64,000 bases of DNA from DATGPD01 sp031423015 (GCA_031423015.1 JANPER010000039.1:30270-94269), one strand, 5' to 3'. Counted from the first letter of the stretch, positions 40,032 to 49,765 are shown. Translations and numbers: made by a program. Notes: generated by a model not told the origin, from the letters alone.

Positions 40032-41156
40032 CTACGGCACGATGATGAACGCGAGCCCGTCGGAGGCGAACAGGGGGACAGCGCATCCCGGCTCGCTCCA
40101 GATCGTCTGCAACACCAGCTGACGGTTGGCCAAGAACCGGTTGTTCGGGATCGGCAACGGAATGCGGGCGTAGCCGAGCGGGCCGCCCGGCACCGACACC
40201 TGCACGTTGGGCGCGGTCGGGTCGATCCAGAAGTTGACGCCCAGGAAGTTGATCGGCGTGGTCAGGCTGAGGGTGCCGAGCCACAGGATGCCAGCGCCGG
40301 TCGCGGTGCTGCGGATGGCGCCCACGGCGAAGGCGGCGTTGTTCACCTGCGCCAGGCTCGACTGCACGGCGCGCGGCAAGCCGCTGCAGCCGGTGGTGGC
40401 GGTGCCGAAGTTCGCGGCGTTGAGCGCGGAGACCTGCAGGCTGAGCGTGTTGGCGGCGAAGTTCGGCGCGTTGATCAGCTGGCCGTGGTTGCTTCCCGAG
40501 CTGTCGAGCGGGTTGCCGTTGAGGTTCCAGGTGCTCGCTTCACCGGGGATCCCCACCAGCTCGTAGTTCATCGTCGAGGTGATCTCGGCGGCGGTGCGCG
40601 CAAACGGCCACAGGCGCACTTCATCGATCTGGCCATTCCACTGCTCGATGCCCGGCGACGAGAGATCGCCGTTGCCCAAACGCAAGGTGTTGCCGGCGTC
40701 GACGATCGCGCCGGTCGCCGCCGTGCTCATGACCTCCGCGCCGTTGACCAGCAGGCGCACGTTGGTGCCGTCGTAGGTGCCGGCGACGTGTGTCCAGGTC
40801 GCGAGTTGGTTCGGCGCAAACGTCCAGATGACGGAACGTGTGCCGCTCGTGGTGCGCACCATCCACAGCAAGTTGCGGTTGTTCACGTTGCTGGCATCGA
40901 CGCGCAGCATGTAGGTCTCGAGGCCGGGCGCTGAGTTTTGGCGCACGAGGGTTGGCCAGCGGTAGCCGGGGCCAAGCGTGGTCTCGTCGTAGGTGATCCA
41001 GGCCTCGAAGGTGATGCCGCTGCGCGGCACCAAGGTGGGCGCGTAGGGGACGTCGATGTAGGAATCGACGCCGTTGGTCAGCTGCAAGCCGACGTTCTGC
41101 GCGCACAGTGGCGCGAGACAGGCGAGGGCGGCGAAGTAAGGCGAGAGATTGCGCAT
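40032..41156 (-). CDS. Secreted LamG-domain protein
   Basis: 374 aa with a signal peptide (MRNLSPYFAALACLAPLCAQ). Residues ~25-200 form a LamG/concanavalin-like fold (GITFEAWITYDETTLGPG, TWTHVAGTYDGTNVRLLVNG, GQIDEVRLWPFARTAAEI), usually a carbohydrate-binding or adhesion module. Residues ~245-374 form the C-terminal region shared with the PKD protein at 15159 (TGCSGLPRAVQ, GILWLGTLSLTTPINFLGVN, LPIPNNRFLANRQLVLQTIW). Start at the second Met (41156), because the upstream Met lengthens the signal peptide unnaturally. Likely exported to the cell surface. Confidence 0.85.
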   Translation of the reverse strand: MRNLSPYFAALACLAPLCAQNVGLQLTNGVDSYIDVPYAPTLVPRSGITFEAWITYDETTLGPGYRWPTLVRQNSAPGLETYMLRVDASNVNNRNLLWMVRTTSGTRSVIWTFAPNQLATWTHVAGTYDGTNVRLLVNGAEVMSTAATGAIVDAGNTLRLGNGDLSSPGIEQWNGQIDEVRLWPFARTAAEITSTMNYELVGIPGEASTWNLNGNPLDSSGSNHGQLINAPNFAANTLSLQVSALNAANFGTATTGCSGLPRAVQSSLAQVNNAAFAVGAIRSTATGAGILWLGTLSLTTPINFLGVNFWIDPTAPNVQVSVPGGPLGYARIPLPIPNNRFLANRQLVLQTIWSEPGCAVPLFASDGLAFIIVP

Positions 41157-41300
41157 GGGAGGCTCGATGGGGTTGAAGGGCACAGCTTAGTCGGGATCGG
41201 GTCGACGGGAGGCGGGTGAACCCCAGTCTGGTCGAACTCGAGCCGCAGTTCACGAGTGTCGATTGCCGGCGCAGTCGGCATGCTATGGACCGTGCAGTCG

Positions 41301-42416
41301 ATGACCCGTGTGTTTTCTTTGGCTGTCGTTGCAGCCCTCGGCCTCTGTTCTTGCCAATCGATGGAGACCAGCGATGAAGGTTCGTTCGGAACCACGCGCG
41401 CCGGCGAGCCGGCGCGGTGGTTCGTGTTGCGCAATGCGCAGGGTATGCGCGCCAAGCTCACCGACCACGGCGCGACGCTGGTCGAGATGTGGACGCCCGA
41501 TCGCAAGGGCATGTTGGCGGACGTCGTGCTCGGCTTCGACCAGGTGGATGGCTACGAGTCCGACGACAACCAGTACTTCGGTTGCACCGCCGGCCGCGTG
41601 GCCAACCGCATCGCCAAGGGGAAATTCAGCCTCGATGGCAACCCGTTCCAGCTGGCGGTGAACAACGGCCCCAACCACCTGCACGGCGGCGGGCCGCGCG
41701 CGCTTTGCCGCGTGCTTTGGCAAGCCGAGCGCGTTGCCAGCGAGAAAGGCGACGCGATCACGTTCTCCTACACCAGTCCGGATGGCGAAGAGGGCTACCC
41801 CGGCAACCTGTCGCTGCGCGTGACCTACACGCTCACCAAGGACGAGCTGGTGGTGGAGTACGAAGCCGAGACCGACAAGCCGACGCCGGTCAACCTCACG
41901 AACCACGCCTACTGGAACCTCGCGGGGCACGGTAGCGCGACGGTGCTCGACCACCAGTTGTGGATCGATGCCGATCACTACACCCAGACCGACGACACGT
42001 TGATTCCCACCGGTGACATCGCGCGCGTCGCGAGCACGCCGCTCGACTTCCGCGCCAGCAAGACGATCCGGCGCGACATCCTGGGCGTGGTCAAGTCCGC
42101 CGCCGGCGGCTACGACCACAACTTCGTGCTGAACGGCGAGCCCGACAAGCTGCGCATCGCTGCGCGCCTGCACGAGCCTGGCTCAGGTCGCACGCTGCAC
42201 ATCCTGACCTACGAGCCCGCCTTGCAGTTCTATTCGGGCAACTTCCTGAAGGGCCAGATCGGCAAGTCCGGCCGCATCTACGACCATCGCGCCGCGCTGT
42301 GTCTGGAGACGCAGCACTTCCCGGATTCGGTCAACCACGCGAACTTCCCCTCGACGATCCTGCGGCCCGGGAAGGTGTATCGCACCAAGACGGTGCATCG
42401 GTTCAGCGTGATGTGA
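41301..42416 (+). CDS. Aldose 1-epimerase (galactose mutarotase), lipoprotein
   Basis: 371 aa with a lipoprotein signal (VFSLAVVAALGLCSCQS). The mature enzyme has the mutarotase hallmarks: YFGCTAGRVANRIAKGKFSL, NNGPNHLHGGG (active-site His), TPVNLTNHAYWNLAG (second His), GGYDHNFVL and the catalytic-Glu region LCLETQHFPDSVNH. It interconverts alpha and beta sugar anomers; the signal places it outside the cytoplasm. The ATG at 41301 is preferred over 41256 because it starts the signal directly. Confidence 0.93.
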   Translation: MTRVFSLAVVAALGLCSCQSMETSDEGSFGTTRAGEPARWFVLRNAQGMRAKLTDHGATLVEMWTPDRKGMLADVVLGFDQVDGYESDDNQYFGCTAGRVANRIAKGKFSLDGNPFQLAVNNGPNHLHGGGPRALCRVLWQAERVASEKGDAITFSYTSPDGEEGYPGNLSLRVTYTLTKDELVVEYEAETDKPTPVNLTNHAYWNLAGHGSATVLDHQLWIDADHYTQTDDTLIPTGDIARVASTPLDFRASKTIRRDILGVVKSAAGGYDHNFVLNGEPDKLRIAARLHEPGSGRTLHILTYEPALQFYSGNFLKGQIGKSGRIYDHRAALCLETQHFPDSVNHANFPSTILRPGKVYRTKTVHRFSVM

Positions 42417-42439
42417 GCGCGGCGCCCGCGGCGCGGCGA

Positions 42440-43138
42440 TCAGCTGCGGGCGCGCTGCGGCAGGCCGACCAGCAGGCCACTGCCGAACCAGTCGTCGAGC
42501 TGGAACGCGCCGAGCCGTTCAGCCAGCGGCGCCAGCAAGCGGCTGGCATCCGCGCTGTCCTTGACGTCGAGCAGCACGAGCGCCCGCTCGCCATCGAGGC
42601 GGGCGAACATGAGCACCGCCGGATGGCCGGCCAGCGCGTGTGCAGCCGAAGCGCCGTTCGCCGCGGTCAGCAACACGTAGCCGCGACCGCCTTCGCCGGG
42701 TGCCGGCGTGCGGCCGCTGCGCTCGACCTCCTCGAGGTGCAACAGCTCGGTAGCGAGCTGGGCGCGCAAGGCGGCGTCGGTCGACAACGTGTGGAAGGAG
42801 AACACGAACATGCCAGCGCGGAAGCCAGGATCTGTCTCGGCCAGCTGGCGGGCGCGTTCGCGGTCGTCAGTGTCCAGCACGAAGATGCCGCGCAGCGCGG
42901 GATCGCTCTTGCTGCGACCGTAGGGGCCGGCGAGCAGGAGGTGATGTTCGCGGGCGAGGCGCCCCATGTTCTCGAAGTGACCGGCGAAGATCTGGGCGCG
43001 CTCCTCCTTGCTGAAGGACTCGGCGCGCGGGCCGGTGCGGATCAGGGCCAGCGTGAACTGGTTCGTCGTCGAAAGCGGCACGGGAGACGCGCTGCACGCG
43101 GCGAACGCGGCGGCGACGACGACGGCGTAGCGAAGCAC
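42440..43138 (-). CDS. YCII-related lipoprotein
   Basis: 232 aa with a lipoprotein signal ending AAAFAACSAS. The first ~110 residues resemble the YCII/dabb fold (FTLALIRTGPRAESFSKEER, HFENMGRLAREHHLLLAGPY, RGIFVLDTDDRERARQLAET). The second half (GYVLLTAANGASAAHALAGH, LVLLDVKDSADASRLLAPLA) seems to repeat a similar alpha/beta pattern. No catalytic residues can be assigned and the role is unknown. Transcribed convergently with the mutarotase gene. Confidence 0.75.
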   Translation of the reverse strand: MLRYAVVVAAAFAACSASPVPLSTTNQFTLALIRTGPRAESFSKEERAQIFAGHFENMGRLAREHHLLLAGPYGRSKSDPALRGIFVLDTDDRERARQLAETDPGFRAGMFVFSFHTLSTDAALRAQLATELLHLEEVERSGRTPAPGEGGRGYVLLTAANGASAAHALAGHPAVLMFARLDGERALVLLDVKDSADASRLLAPLAERLGAFQLDDWFGSGLLVGLPQRARS

Positions 43139-43220
43139 GCTGTGGATGCTATCTGCGCGCGGTGCGCTGGATGCGCGACAAAGCGCGCGCCTTCGCGTGC
43201 GCCGGCAATCGGGTGGTTCC

Positions 43221-44624
43221 CTACGCCAAGATCTTGCGCAGCACCTTGCCCGCCACGTCCGTCAGCCGGAACCGACGGCCGTTGTGCAGGTACGTCAACT
43301 GCTCGTGGTCGATGCCGAGCTGGTGCAGCACGGTGGCGTGGATGTCGTTCACGCTCACCGGATCGACCACCGCGTTCAGCCCGATGTCGTCGGTCTCGCC
43401 GTAGCTCACGCCGCCCTGCACGCCGCCGCCGGCGAGCCACATCAGGAAGCCTTGCGGGTTGTGGTCGCGACCCTTGTTGTTGCCCTGCGACATCGGCATG
43501 CGGCCGAACTCGCCGCCCCACACCACCAGCGTCTGATCGAGCAGGCCGCAGCGGTCGAGGTCTTCGATGAGGCCGGCCATCGGCACGTCGGTCTCGGCGC
43601 AGTGCAGGTCGTGGTTGGGTTGCAGGCCAAAGTGCGCATCCCAGCTCTGCTGCTGATGCCCGCCGCCCGAGTAGATCTGCACGAAGCGCACGCCGCGCTC
43701 CACCAGCCGGCGCGCCATCAGGCACTGCGTGCCGAAGAACCGTGTGACGTCGCGGTCCAGACCGTAGAGGCGCTTGGTCTCGGCGCTCTCGTGGCGCAGG
43801 TCGACGGCGTCGGGCGCCGCGGTCTGCATGCGATACGCCAGTTCATAACTCTGAATGCGCGCCTCGAGTTCGCCCTCGCCCGGCCGCGCCGCCGCGTGCG
43901 CGCGATTCAGCTCGGCGAGCAGATCGAGCTGCGCGCGCTGCGCGTCTCGGTGCACGCCGGGCGGCAACTCGAGGTTGAGGATGGGGCTGCCGCTGGCGCG
44001 CAGCGGCACGCCTTGATGCTGCGTCGGCAAGAAGCCGGCGCCCCAGTTTTGCGGACCGGCGATCGGTCCGCCGCGCCAGTCGTACATCACCACGAAAGCC
44101 GGCAGGTCAGCGCTCTCGGCGCCGAGGCCATAGCTCAGCCACGAACCGGCGCTCGGATAGCCCACGCGCGGTTGCCCGGTGTTGAGGTGCAGCAGCGCGG
44201 GCGCGTGGTTGTTGCTGGCGCACTGCACCGACTTGACGAACGCCAGCTTGTCGACGACGCGCGCCAGCGCCGGGAACGGCTCGGCCACCCATTGCCCACA
44301 CTTGCCGTGGCGTTTGAACGCGTACGGCGACCGCATGAGGTTGCCGTTGTCTTTGAAGAACGTGTCGACGCCGGCCGGCGGCTTCTTGCCGTCGAGCCGA
44401 TCGAGTTCGGGCTTGGGGTCGAACAGGTCGATCGCGCTCGGGCCGCCATACATGAACAGCGAGATCACCGCCTTGGCGCGCGGCCGGTGGTGGGTGCGCG
44501 CGGCCGAGCCGCGTGCTTCGCCGTGCAGCAGGTCGAGCAGCGGCAGGCAGCCAAAGCCGTTGCCGGCGCGTCGCAGCAGTTCGCGCCGACTGAGGGACCA
44601 CGATTCTCTAGCCAAGTGGGTCAT
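43221..44624 (-). CDS. DUF1501 family protein
   Basis: 467-aa protein of the DUF1501 family, a sulfatase-like/alkaline-phosphatase-superfamily fold abundant in Planctomycetota. An N-terminal twin-arginine-like leader (SRRELLRRAGNGFGCLPLL) suggests Tat export. Conserved blocks are AVISLFMYGGPSAIDLFDPK, VQCASNNHAPALLHLNTG, PAFVVMYDWRGGP, VRFVQIYSGGGHQQQSWDAH, VVWGGEFGRMP and GRDHNPQGFLMWLAGGGV. It follows the PSD1-type gene after 4 nt; the two families usually occur as a pair. Biochemical function not established. Confidence 0.93.
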   Translation of the reverse strand: MTHLARESWSLSRRELLRRAGNGFGCLPLLDLLHGEARGSAARTHHRPRAKAVISLFMYGGPSAIDLFDPKPELDRLDGKKPPAGVDTFFKDNGNLMRSPYAFKRHGKCGQWVAEPFPALARVVDKLAFVKSVQCASNNHAPALLHLNTGQPRVGYPSAGSWLSYGLGAESADLPAFVVMYDWRGGPIAGPQNWGAGFLPTQHQGVPLRASGSPILNLELPPGVHRDAQRAQLDLLAELNRAHAAARPGEGELEARIQSYELAYRMQTAAPDAVDLRHESAETKRLYGLDRDVTRFFGTQCLMARRLVERGVRFVQIYSGGGHQQQSWDAHFGLQPNHDLHCAETDVPMAGLIEDLDRCGLLDQTLVVWGGEFGRMPMSQGNNKGRDHNPQGFLMWLAGGGVQGGVSYGETDDIGLNAVVDPVSVNDIHATVLHQLGIDHEQLTYLHNGRRFRLTDVAGKVLRKILA

Positions 44625-44628
44625 GCGA

Positions 44629-47025
44629 TCAATCGATGTAGACGAACTCGTTGAGGTTGAACATCACCTGACACAGGTCGACGAGCGCACGCTTGGCGTC
44701 GCCGTCTTTCTGTGCCGCCGCGCTGCGCACGAACGCCAGCGCGCGGGCGCGCTCGTCGGGCGTGGGCTCGCGCAGCAGAGCGAGGGCAAACGCGTGTTCC
44801 ACCTGCGCGCCGGCGTCGTCGCCGGCCTGCGCCAACACGGCGTCGGCAAAGCGTGTCGCTTGCTCGCGCGCGAAGGCGTCGTTCATCAGCGCCAGCGCCT
44901 GCAGCGGCGTGGTCGTCGGCACGCGCCGGCCGCAGCTCGCGGTGGCGTCGGGCGCGTCGAAGACTTCGAGCATGGGGAAGCGCACCGAGCGTCGCATGAA
45001 CACGTACACGCTGCGGCGCCACGTCTTGGGACCGTCCACGACGTTGGCCGGCCACTTGTTGGTGCTGCCGGTGGCGATCGCGTCTGCGTGCATGAAGGGC
45101 TGCACGCTCGGGCCGAGCAGGGTGCGGTTGAGGCAACCGCTGGTCTGCAGGAGCGCGTCGCGTAGCGCCTCAGCGTCGACGCGCACGGGCTCGCGCCGCC
45201 ACCACAGTTGGTTGCTCGGATCGGCGTCGACCTCGGCCGGCGCGCGGGCGTTGCTGGCTTGGCGATAGATCGCGCTGGTCACCAACAGTCGGTGGATCGC
45301 CTTCAAGCGCCAGCCCGAGTCGATCAGGCGCTGCGCCAGGAAGTCGAGCAGCTCTGCGTGGCTGGGGCGCTCGCCTTGCATGCCAAAGTCATTCGGCGTT
45401 GCGACCAGGCCGCGGCCCATGTGCCAATACCACACGCGGTTGACGATCACGCGCGCGAGCAGGTGGCCGGCGCCGTGCTCCAGATCGGTGAGCCAACGCG
45501 CCAACGCCGCGCGGCGACCGGTGCTCGCCTGCTCCTGCGACCCGGGTTCGTAGAACGCTGTCTGCGCTGAAGGCTCGGTGATCACCTGCAGGAAGCCCGG
45601 CTCGAGTTCTTCCTGCTGGTCGGCGGGGTTGCCGCGCCTCAGCAGGAACGCCTTGTCCGGTTGCGCGCTGCGATCGGACATGAACAGCGCCATCGGCGGC
45701 GCCGGCGGTCGTCGCGCTTGCAGGTCGGCGATGACCTGGCGCAGCTCGTCGAGTTCGGCGCCCTGTTCGCCCGTGATGCCGGCGCGCGCCGAGCGTTCGC
45801 CGTCGCGTCGCTCGCGCCGCTTGCCCTCGGTGAGCTTGCGCTCGCGCTCGCGTGCCGCCTCCAGCATCGAGTCGACGGCCCGCGCTCGCCCGCGATACAC
45901 CTCGGCCTCGGCGCGCGGCAGCAACGGCTCGACCTGGCGCTTGGTGGTCGAGAACGCCGCCACCAGCCGGTAGTAGTCGCGCGTGGGGATCGGGTCGAAC
46001 TTGTGGTCGTGACAGCGCGCGCAGCCCACGGTCAAGCCGAGGAACGCCGAACTCAGCGTGCTCACGACGTCGTCGTACTCGTCGTAGCGCGTCTGCTCGT
46101 TCTCTTGGTTGCCGACCGTCGGGCCCGCGCACAGAAAGCCGGTGGCGCGCCAGGTGGCCGGTTCGTCCGGCCGCAGTTCGTCGGCGGCGACTTGCAGCCG
46201 CACGAACGCGTCGAACGGGAGGTCTGCGTTCATCGCCTCGATCACGAAGTCGCGGTACGGCCACGCGTGCGGGCGCTCGTCGTCGAACTCGTAGCCGCCG
46301 CTGTCGGCGTAGCGCGCGACGTCGAGCCAATGCCGCGCTTGGCGTTCGCCGAAGTGCGGGCTCGCGAGCAACGCGTCGACGGTGCGCTCATAGGCATCGT
46401 CGCTGGGGTCGGCCAGGAACGCGCGCATCTGCTCGGCGGTGGGCGGCAGCCCCAGCAAGGTCAAGCACAGCCGCCGCAGCAGCGTGCGCTGGTCGGCTTG
46501 CGGGTTCGGCGCGAGGTGCTCGGCGTCGAGCGCCGCCAGCCAGAAGCGATCGACGTCGGTGCGCGCCCGCGCCGGACGCTCGATGCGTGGAGCCTCGACC
46601 TGGGTGAGCGGCGCGAACGACCAGAACGCGCGGTCGGCCTCCGTCACCTGCAGTTCGCCGTTCTGCTGGTCGGCGCCCGCGTTCTTTGGCACCACGAGCG
46701 GTCGCGCGTACTCCGCGCCGGTCGCGATCCACGCGCGCAGCGTCTGCACGTCGGCCGCGTCGAGCTTGGCCTCGCGCAGCGGCATGTGGGGCTTGCGCGT
46801 GTGCTCGATCAAGGCCGTGAGCAAGCTGTCGTCGGGCGCACCCGGCACGATCGCTGGGCCCTTGCTGCCGCCGCGCAGCGCCGTGTCCCGCGTGGTGAGG
46901 TCGAGGTCCGACTTCTTGCGCGCCGGGTTGTGGCAAGTGACGCAGCGTTGCTCCAGCACCGCCAGCGGGTCTTGCGCGGCGAGGCTGGGAGCGAGGAGAG
47001 CTAGGGCGACCGGTGCGAGACGCAT
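44629..47025 (-). CDS. Planctomycete cytochrome-like protein (PSCyt1, DUF1549, DUF1553)
   Basis: 798 aa with a signal peptide (MRLAPVALALLAPSLAAQ). Residues ~28-105 are a PSCyt1 domain with a haem-binding CxxCH (CVTCHNPARKK). DUF1549 (PSCyt2) covers ~165-370 (QADQRTLLRRLCLTLLGLPP, YADSGGYEFDDERPHAWPYR, GCARCHDHKFDPIPTRDYY, a second CxxCH). DUF1553 (PSD1) covers ~500-760 (RRAALARWLTDLEHGAGHLL, RVIVNRVWYWHMGRGLVATP, FMRRSVRFPMLEVFDAPDAT). It is the first gene of the pair with DUF1501; the combined role is unknown, possibly extracytoplasmic polysaccharide or redox chemistry. The start at 47025 gives a good signal peptide. Confidence 0.94.
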   Translation of the reverse strand: MRLAPVALALLAPSLAAQDPLAVLEQRCVTCHNPARKKSDLDLTTRDTALRGGSKGPAIVPGAPDDSLLTALIEHTRKPHMPLREAKLDAADVQTLRAWIATGAEYARPLVVPKNAGADQQNGELQVTEADRAFWSFAPLTQVEAPRIERPARARTDVDRFWLAALDAEHLAPNPQADQRTLLRRLCLTLLGLPPTAEQMRAFLADPSDDAYERTVDALLASPHFGERQARHWLDVARYADSGGYEFDDERPHAWPYRDFVIEAMNADLPFDAFVRLQVAADELRPDEPATWRATGFLCAGPTVGNQENEQTRYDEYDDVVSTLSSAFLGLTVGCARCHDHKFDPIPTRDYYRLVAAFSTTKRQVEPLLPRAEAEVYRGRARAVDSMLEAARERERKLTEGKRRERRDGERSARAGITGEQGAELDELRQVIADLQARRPPAPPMALFMSDRSAQPDKAFLLRRGNPADQQEELEPGFLQVITEPSAQTAFYEPGSQEQASTGRRAALARWLTDLEHGAGHLLARVIVNRVWYWHMGRGLVATPNDFGMQGERPSHAELLDFLAQRLIDSGWRLKAIHRLLVTSAIYRQASNARAPAEVDADPSNQLWWRREPVRVDAEALRDALLQTSGCLNRTLLGPSVQPFMHADAIATGSTNKWPANVVDGPKTWRRSVYVFMRRSVRFPMLEVFDAPDATASCGRRVPTTTPLQALALMNDAFAREQATRFADAVLAQAGDDAGAQVEHAFALALLREPTPDERARALAFVRSAAAQKDGDAKRALVDLCQVMFNLNEFVYID

Positions 47026-47130
47026 CAACGCGCCAGACGATAGCGCGGCGGTCCGGCAGCGGGCGATGAGACGCTTGCCGAAAAGCGACGGCCACTCCGG
47101 GATGGCGCGGCGCGGTGCGTTCTGCAAGAT

Positions 47131-47937
47131 ATGTCGGTGCTCAGCACTCGTTACGTCGAAGTCGGTCGCGCTCGTCTAGCCGTTCACGCCCATGGGCAAG
47201 GTCCGGCAGCGCTTCTCATCCATGGCTACCCACTCGACCATCGCATGTGGCTCGACGTGTTGGCGAGTCCGTTGGCGCAGCAGCGCTCGCTGCTAGCGCT
47301 CGACCTGCGCGGTCACGGTCATTCGCCGTGGGCGGGCGACGGGTCGCACTCGATGGAGTTGTTCGCCGACGACGTGGCGGCGGTGATCGAGTCGGTCGGC
47401 GCGGGGCCTGCCGACATCGTGGCGATGTCGATGGGCGGCTACGCGGCGCTTGCCCTGTATGAACGCCACGCGGGACGCGTGCGCTCGCTGACGCTGGTGG
47501 ACACGCGCCCCGGTGCCGACAACGACAGCGGCCGGGCTGGTCGGCAAGCAGCGATGGAGGCCGCGGTCACTTCGGGCCGGCGCGCGCTCGCCGAGGCGAT
47601 GATCGAGCGCTTGGTACCGACCGACGCCGATCTGTTGGTGAAGGGCCGCCTCGCCAGCATGATCGAGGGGCTGCCGGTCGAGACGATCATCGCCGACCTG
47701 CGCGGCCTGCGCGATCGCGCCGACCGCACGTGGTTGCTGCCGAGGATCGCCGTGCCGACGCTCGTCGTGGTTGGCGAACGCGACACGCTCACGCCCCCGA
47801 GCGAGGCGCGGCAGATGGCGTCGGCGATTTCCGGCGCGCGTCTCGTTGTGGTGCCCGGTGCTGGCCACGTGGTGCCGCTGGAGGCCCCCGACGTGCTCGT
47901 GCGCGAACTGGGCGCCTTCTGGGACAAGCAGAAGTAG
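47131..47937 (+). CDS. Alpha/beta hydrolase
   Basis: 268-aa alpha/beta hydrolase fold protein. The oxyanion region is LLIHGYPLDHRMW, the nucleophile elbow AMSMGGYAA (Ser100), the acid lies near VVVGERDTLTPP and the histidine is in GAGHVVPLE. Similar proteins are annotated as 3-oxoadipate enol-lactonase-like or general esterases; the substrate is not predictable. It is convergent with the type III polyketide synthase gene (11 nt between stops), so it may serve that locus, but that is only positional. Confidence 0.88.
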   Translation: MSVLSTRYVEVGRARLAVHAHGQGPAALLIHGYPLDHRMWLDVLASPLAQQRSLLALDLRGHGHSPWAGDGSHSMELFADDVAAVIESVGAGPADIVAMSMGGYAALALYERHAGRVRSLTLVDTRPGADNDSGRAGRQAAMEAAVTSGRRALAEAMIERLVPTDADLLVKGRLASMIEGLPVETIIADLRGLRDRADRTWLLPRIAVPTLVVVGERDTLTPPSEARQMASAISGARLVVVPGAGHVVPLEAPDVLVRELGAFWDKQK

Positions 47938-47948
47938 CGCGGCGCGCG

Positions 47949-48995
47949 CTACCAGCGCAGCAGCAGCAACTCCGAGCAGAACCCGGGTCCCATCGCCAGC
48001 ATCACGCCGTAGCTGCCGGCGGGCGGCGGCGCCTCCAGCGTGTCGGCGAGAATGAGCAACACCGACGCGCTCGACAGGTTGCCGCGCTCGGCGAGGTTGC
48101 TCCAGCTCAGCGCCAGATCGTCGCGGGTGAGGCCGAGCGCGTCTTGCAAGCCTTCCAGCACCTTGGGGCCACCGGGGTGGCAAACCCAGCGGGCGATGTC
48201 GCGCCGGCTCAAGCTGTGCTCTTGCAAGAAAGCGTCCACGTCGTGCCCCAGGCGCTCGCGTGCGATGGTCGGCACCGCGGGTGACAAGACGATCTCGAAG
48301 CCACGCTCGCTGATCTTCCAGCCCATCGCGTCCTCGGTGTCTTCGTAGAACACGGAACGCGTGGCGACGATGCGCGGACCCCGCGCGCCGCGTTCGGCGC
48401 CCACGACCACCGCCGCGCCCGCGCCGTCGCCGAACAGGCCGGTGGAGATCAGGTTCGCAGCCGACAGGTCGCCGCGTTGCAGAGTCAACGAACACAACTC
48501 CACCGTCAGCACGACGGCAACCTGCGCCGGAAAGGCGCGCACGTAGTCGGCGGCGCGCGCCACGGCGGCGGCACCGGCGACGCAGCCGAGCCCGAACATC
48601 GGCACGCGCTTCACGTCGGCGCGCATCTGCATGCGGTTTACCAGGCGCGCGTCGATCGACGGGCTGGCGAGCCCGGTGACCGTCGAGAAGAAGATCGCGT
48701 CAACATCGCGTGGCGTGAGCCCCGCGCGATCGAGCGCGTCGCGTAGCGCTTGCTCGCCCAACTCGGTGGCCGCGGTGATCCACGCGTCGTTGCAGCGGCC
48801 GAACGTGGTCAGCTCAGCGTAGGCCTCCAGCGGCAGCGCCAGGTGTCGCCGCTTCACCTGCACGCTCTCGTACAGCGTGCGCACGCGCGCGACCACGTGC
48901 GGGCGGTCGGCCCACACCCGCTGCATGTAGGCACTCAGCGTCGCCTGGTCGTAGCAATGGCGCGGCAGCGCGGAGCGGGCGGAGGCGATGATCAT
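47949..48995 (-). CDS. Type III polyketide synthase
   Basis: 348-aa chalcone-synthase-like enzyme that extends an acyl-CoA with malonyl-CoA units. The catalytic triad is visible: Cys138 in MFGLGCVAGAA, His273 in WVCHPGGPKVLEGLQ and Asn306 in ERGNLSSASVL; GLFGDGAGAAVVV is the usual glycine-rich loop. Bacterial members of this type (BpsA, ArsB/C-like) make alkylpyrones or alkylresorcinols. Its ATG overlaps the stop of the ICMT-like methyltransferase by 4 nt, so it is the last gene of a three-gene operon with two methyltransferases. Confidence 0.93.
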   Translation of the reverse strand: MIIASARSALPRHCYDQATLSAYMQRVWADRPHVVARVRTLYESVQVKRRHLALPLEAYAELTTFGRCNDAWITAATELGEQALRDALDRAGLTPRDVDAIFFSTVTGLASPSIDARLVNRMQMRADVKRVPMFGLGCVAGAAAVARAADYVRAFPAQVAVVLTVELCSLTLQRGDLSAANLISTGLFGDGAGAAVVVGAERGARGPRIVATRSVFYEDTEDAMGWKISERGFEIVLSPAVPTIARERLGHDVDAFLQEHSLSRRDIARWVCHPGGPKVLEGLQDALGLTRDDLALSWSNLAERGNLSSASVLLILADTLEAPPPAGSYGVMLAMGPGFCSELLLLRW

Positions 48996-49765
48996 GACTG
49001 GCGATGGACTCGCGGCAGGAAGTAGGCGACGCGCTGCTGGTAGGCCCGGTAGGCGGTACCGTGCCACGCGAGGTAGCGCTGTTCCTTGAGCCGCGGGCCG
49101 AACACACAATACGCCGACCAGAGCAATCCGAGCAGCAGGCGATCGAGCGTCCACGTGGGCGCGGTCCACAAGAGCAGCGCGAACGCCAGGTAGATCGGCT
49201 GCCGACAGAGCGCGAACGTGCCGCGCGTGGCGAACGTCGGGTAGCGCGGGGCTCGCCCGCGGAAGACTGCCCACCAGCCGAGCGCGCCGGTTTGCGTCGC
49301 CAGGCCGCCATCGACGATGGCCTTGAGCAAGAACATCCAGGCCGCCGCGAACAGCGTGGCGTGCACCACCAGCGCCGCACCAGTGGGTTGCCACAACACG
49401 ACGCCGGTCGGCGACCACATCCAGAACGTGAGCAGGAGCTGCAGCGACGCGAGGCTCGCGTACGTGGTGGTGACCAGCGCCCGGCCATACGGCGCCTTGA
49501 ACGCGCTGGCCAGGCAACGGCCGCCACGGCGAGTGAGCAGCGCCGAGTGCAGCAGCGGAAACTGCAGGACCAAGAACAGATTCGCGATCTCACCCGGCCA
49601 GCCGTGCCACGGTCCCCGGCAGAAGGGCCCGCGGCCGATGCTGAGTCCCGTCCACAACGCCACCGCCATGCTGGCGATCGCCGCCGCGAACAGCGCGTGG
49701 TTGACGATGCCAAAGAGGAGCGCGCCTTGGCGCACGAGCCTAGGCGTGGCGGCTGGCGCGGTCAC
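48992..49765 (-). CDS. Isoprenylcysteine-carboxyl-methyltransferase-like membrane protein
   Basis: 257-aa integral membrane protein with about six helices. The C-terminal region (ALCRQPIYLAFALLLWTAPT, FGPRLKEQRYLAWHGTAYRA, YQQRVAYFLPRV) has the ICMT/PEMT-like SAM-binding pattern. In Bacillus the BpsB partner of a type III polyketide synthase is of this family and O-methylates alkylpyrones, so the same job is inferred here. ATGA overlaps tie it to both neighbours. Confidence 0.85.
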   Translation of the reverse strand: MTAPAATPRLVRQGALLFGIVNHALFAAAIASMAVALWTGLSIGRGPFCRGPWHGWPGEIANLFLVLQFPLLHSALLTRRGGRCLASAFKAPYGRALVTTTYASLASLQLLLTFWMWSPTGVVLWQPTGAALVVHATLFAAAWMFLLKAIVDGGLATQTGALGWWAVFRGRAPRYPTFATRGTFALCRQPIYLAFALLLWTAPTWTLDRLLLGLLWSAYCVFGPRLKEQRYLAWHGTAYRAYQQRVAYFLPRVHRQS

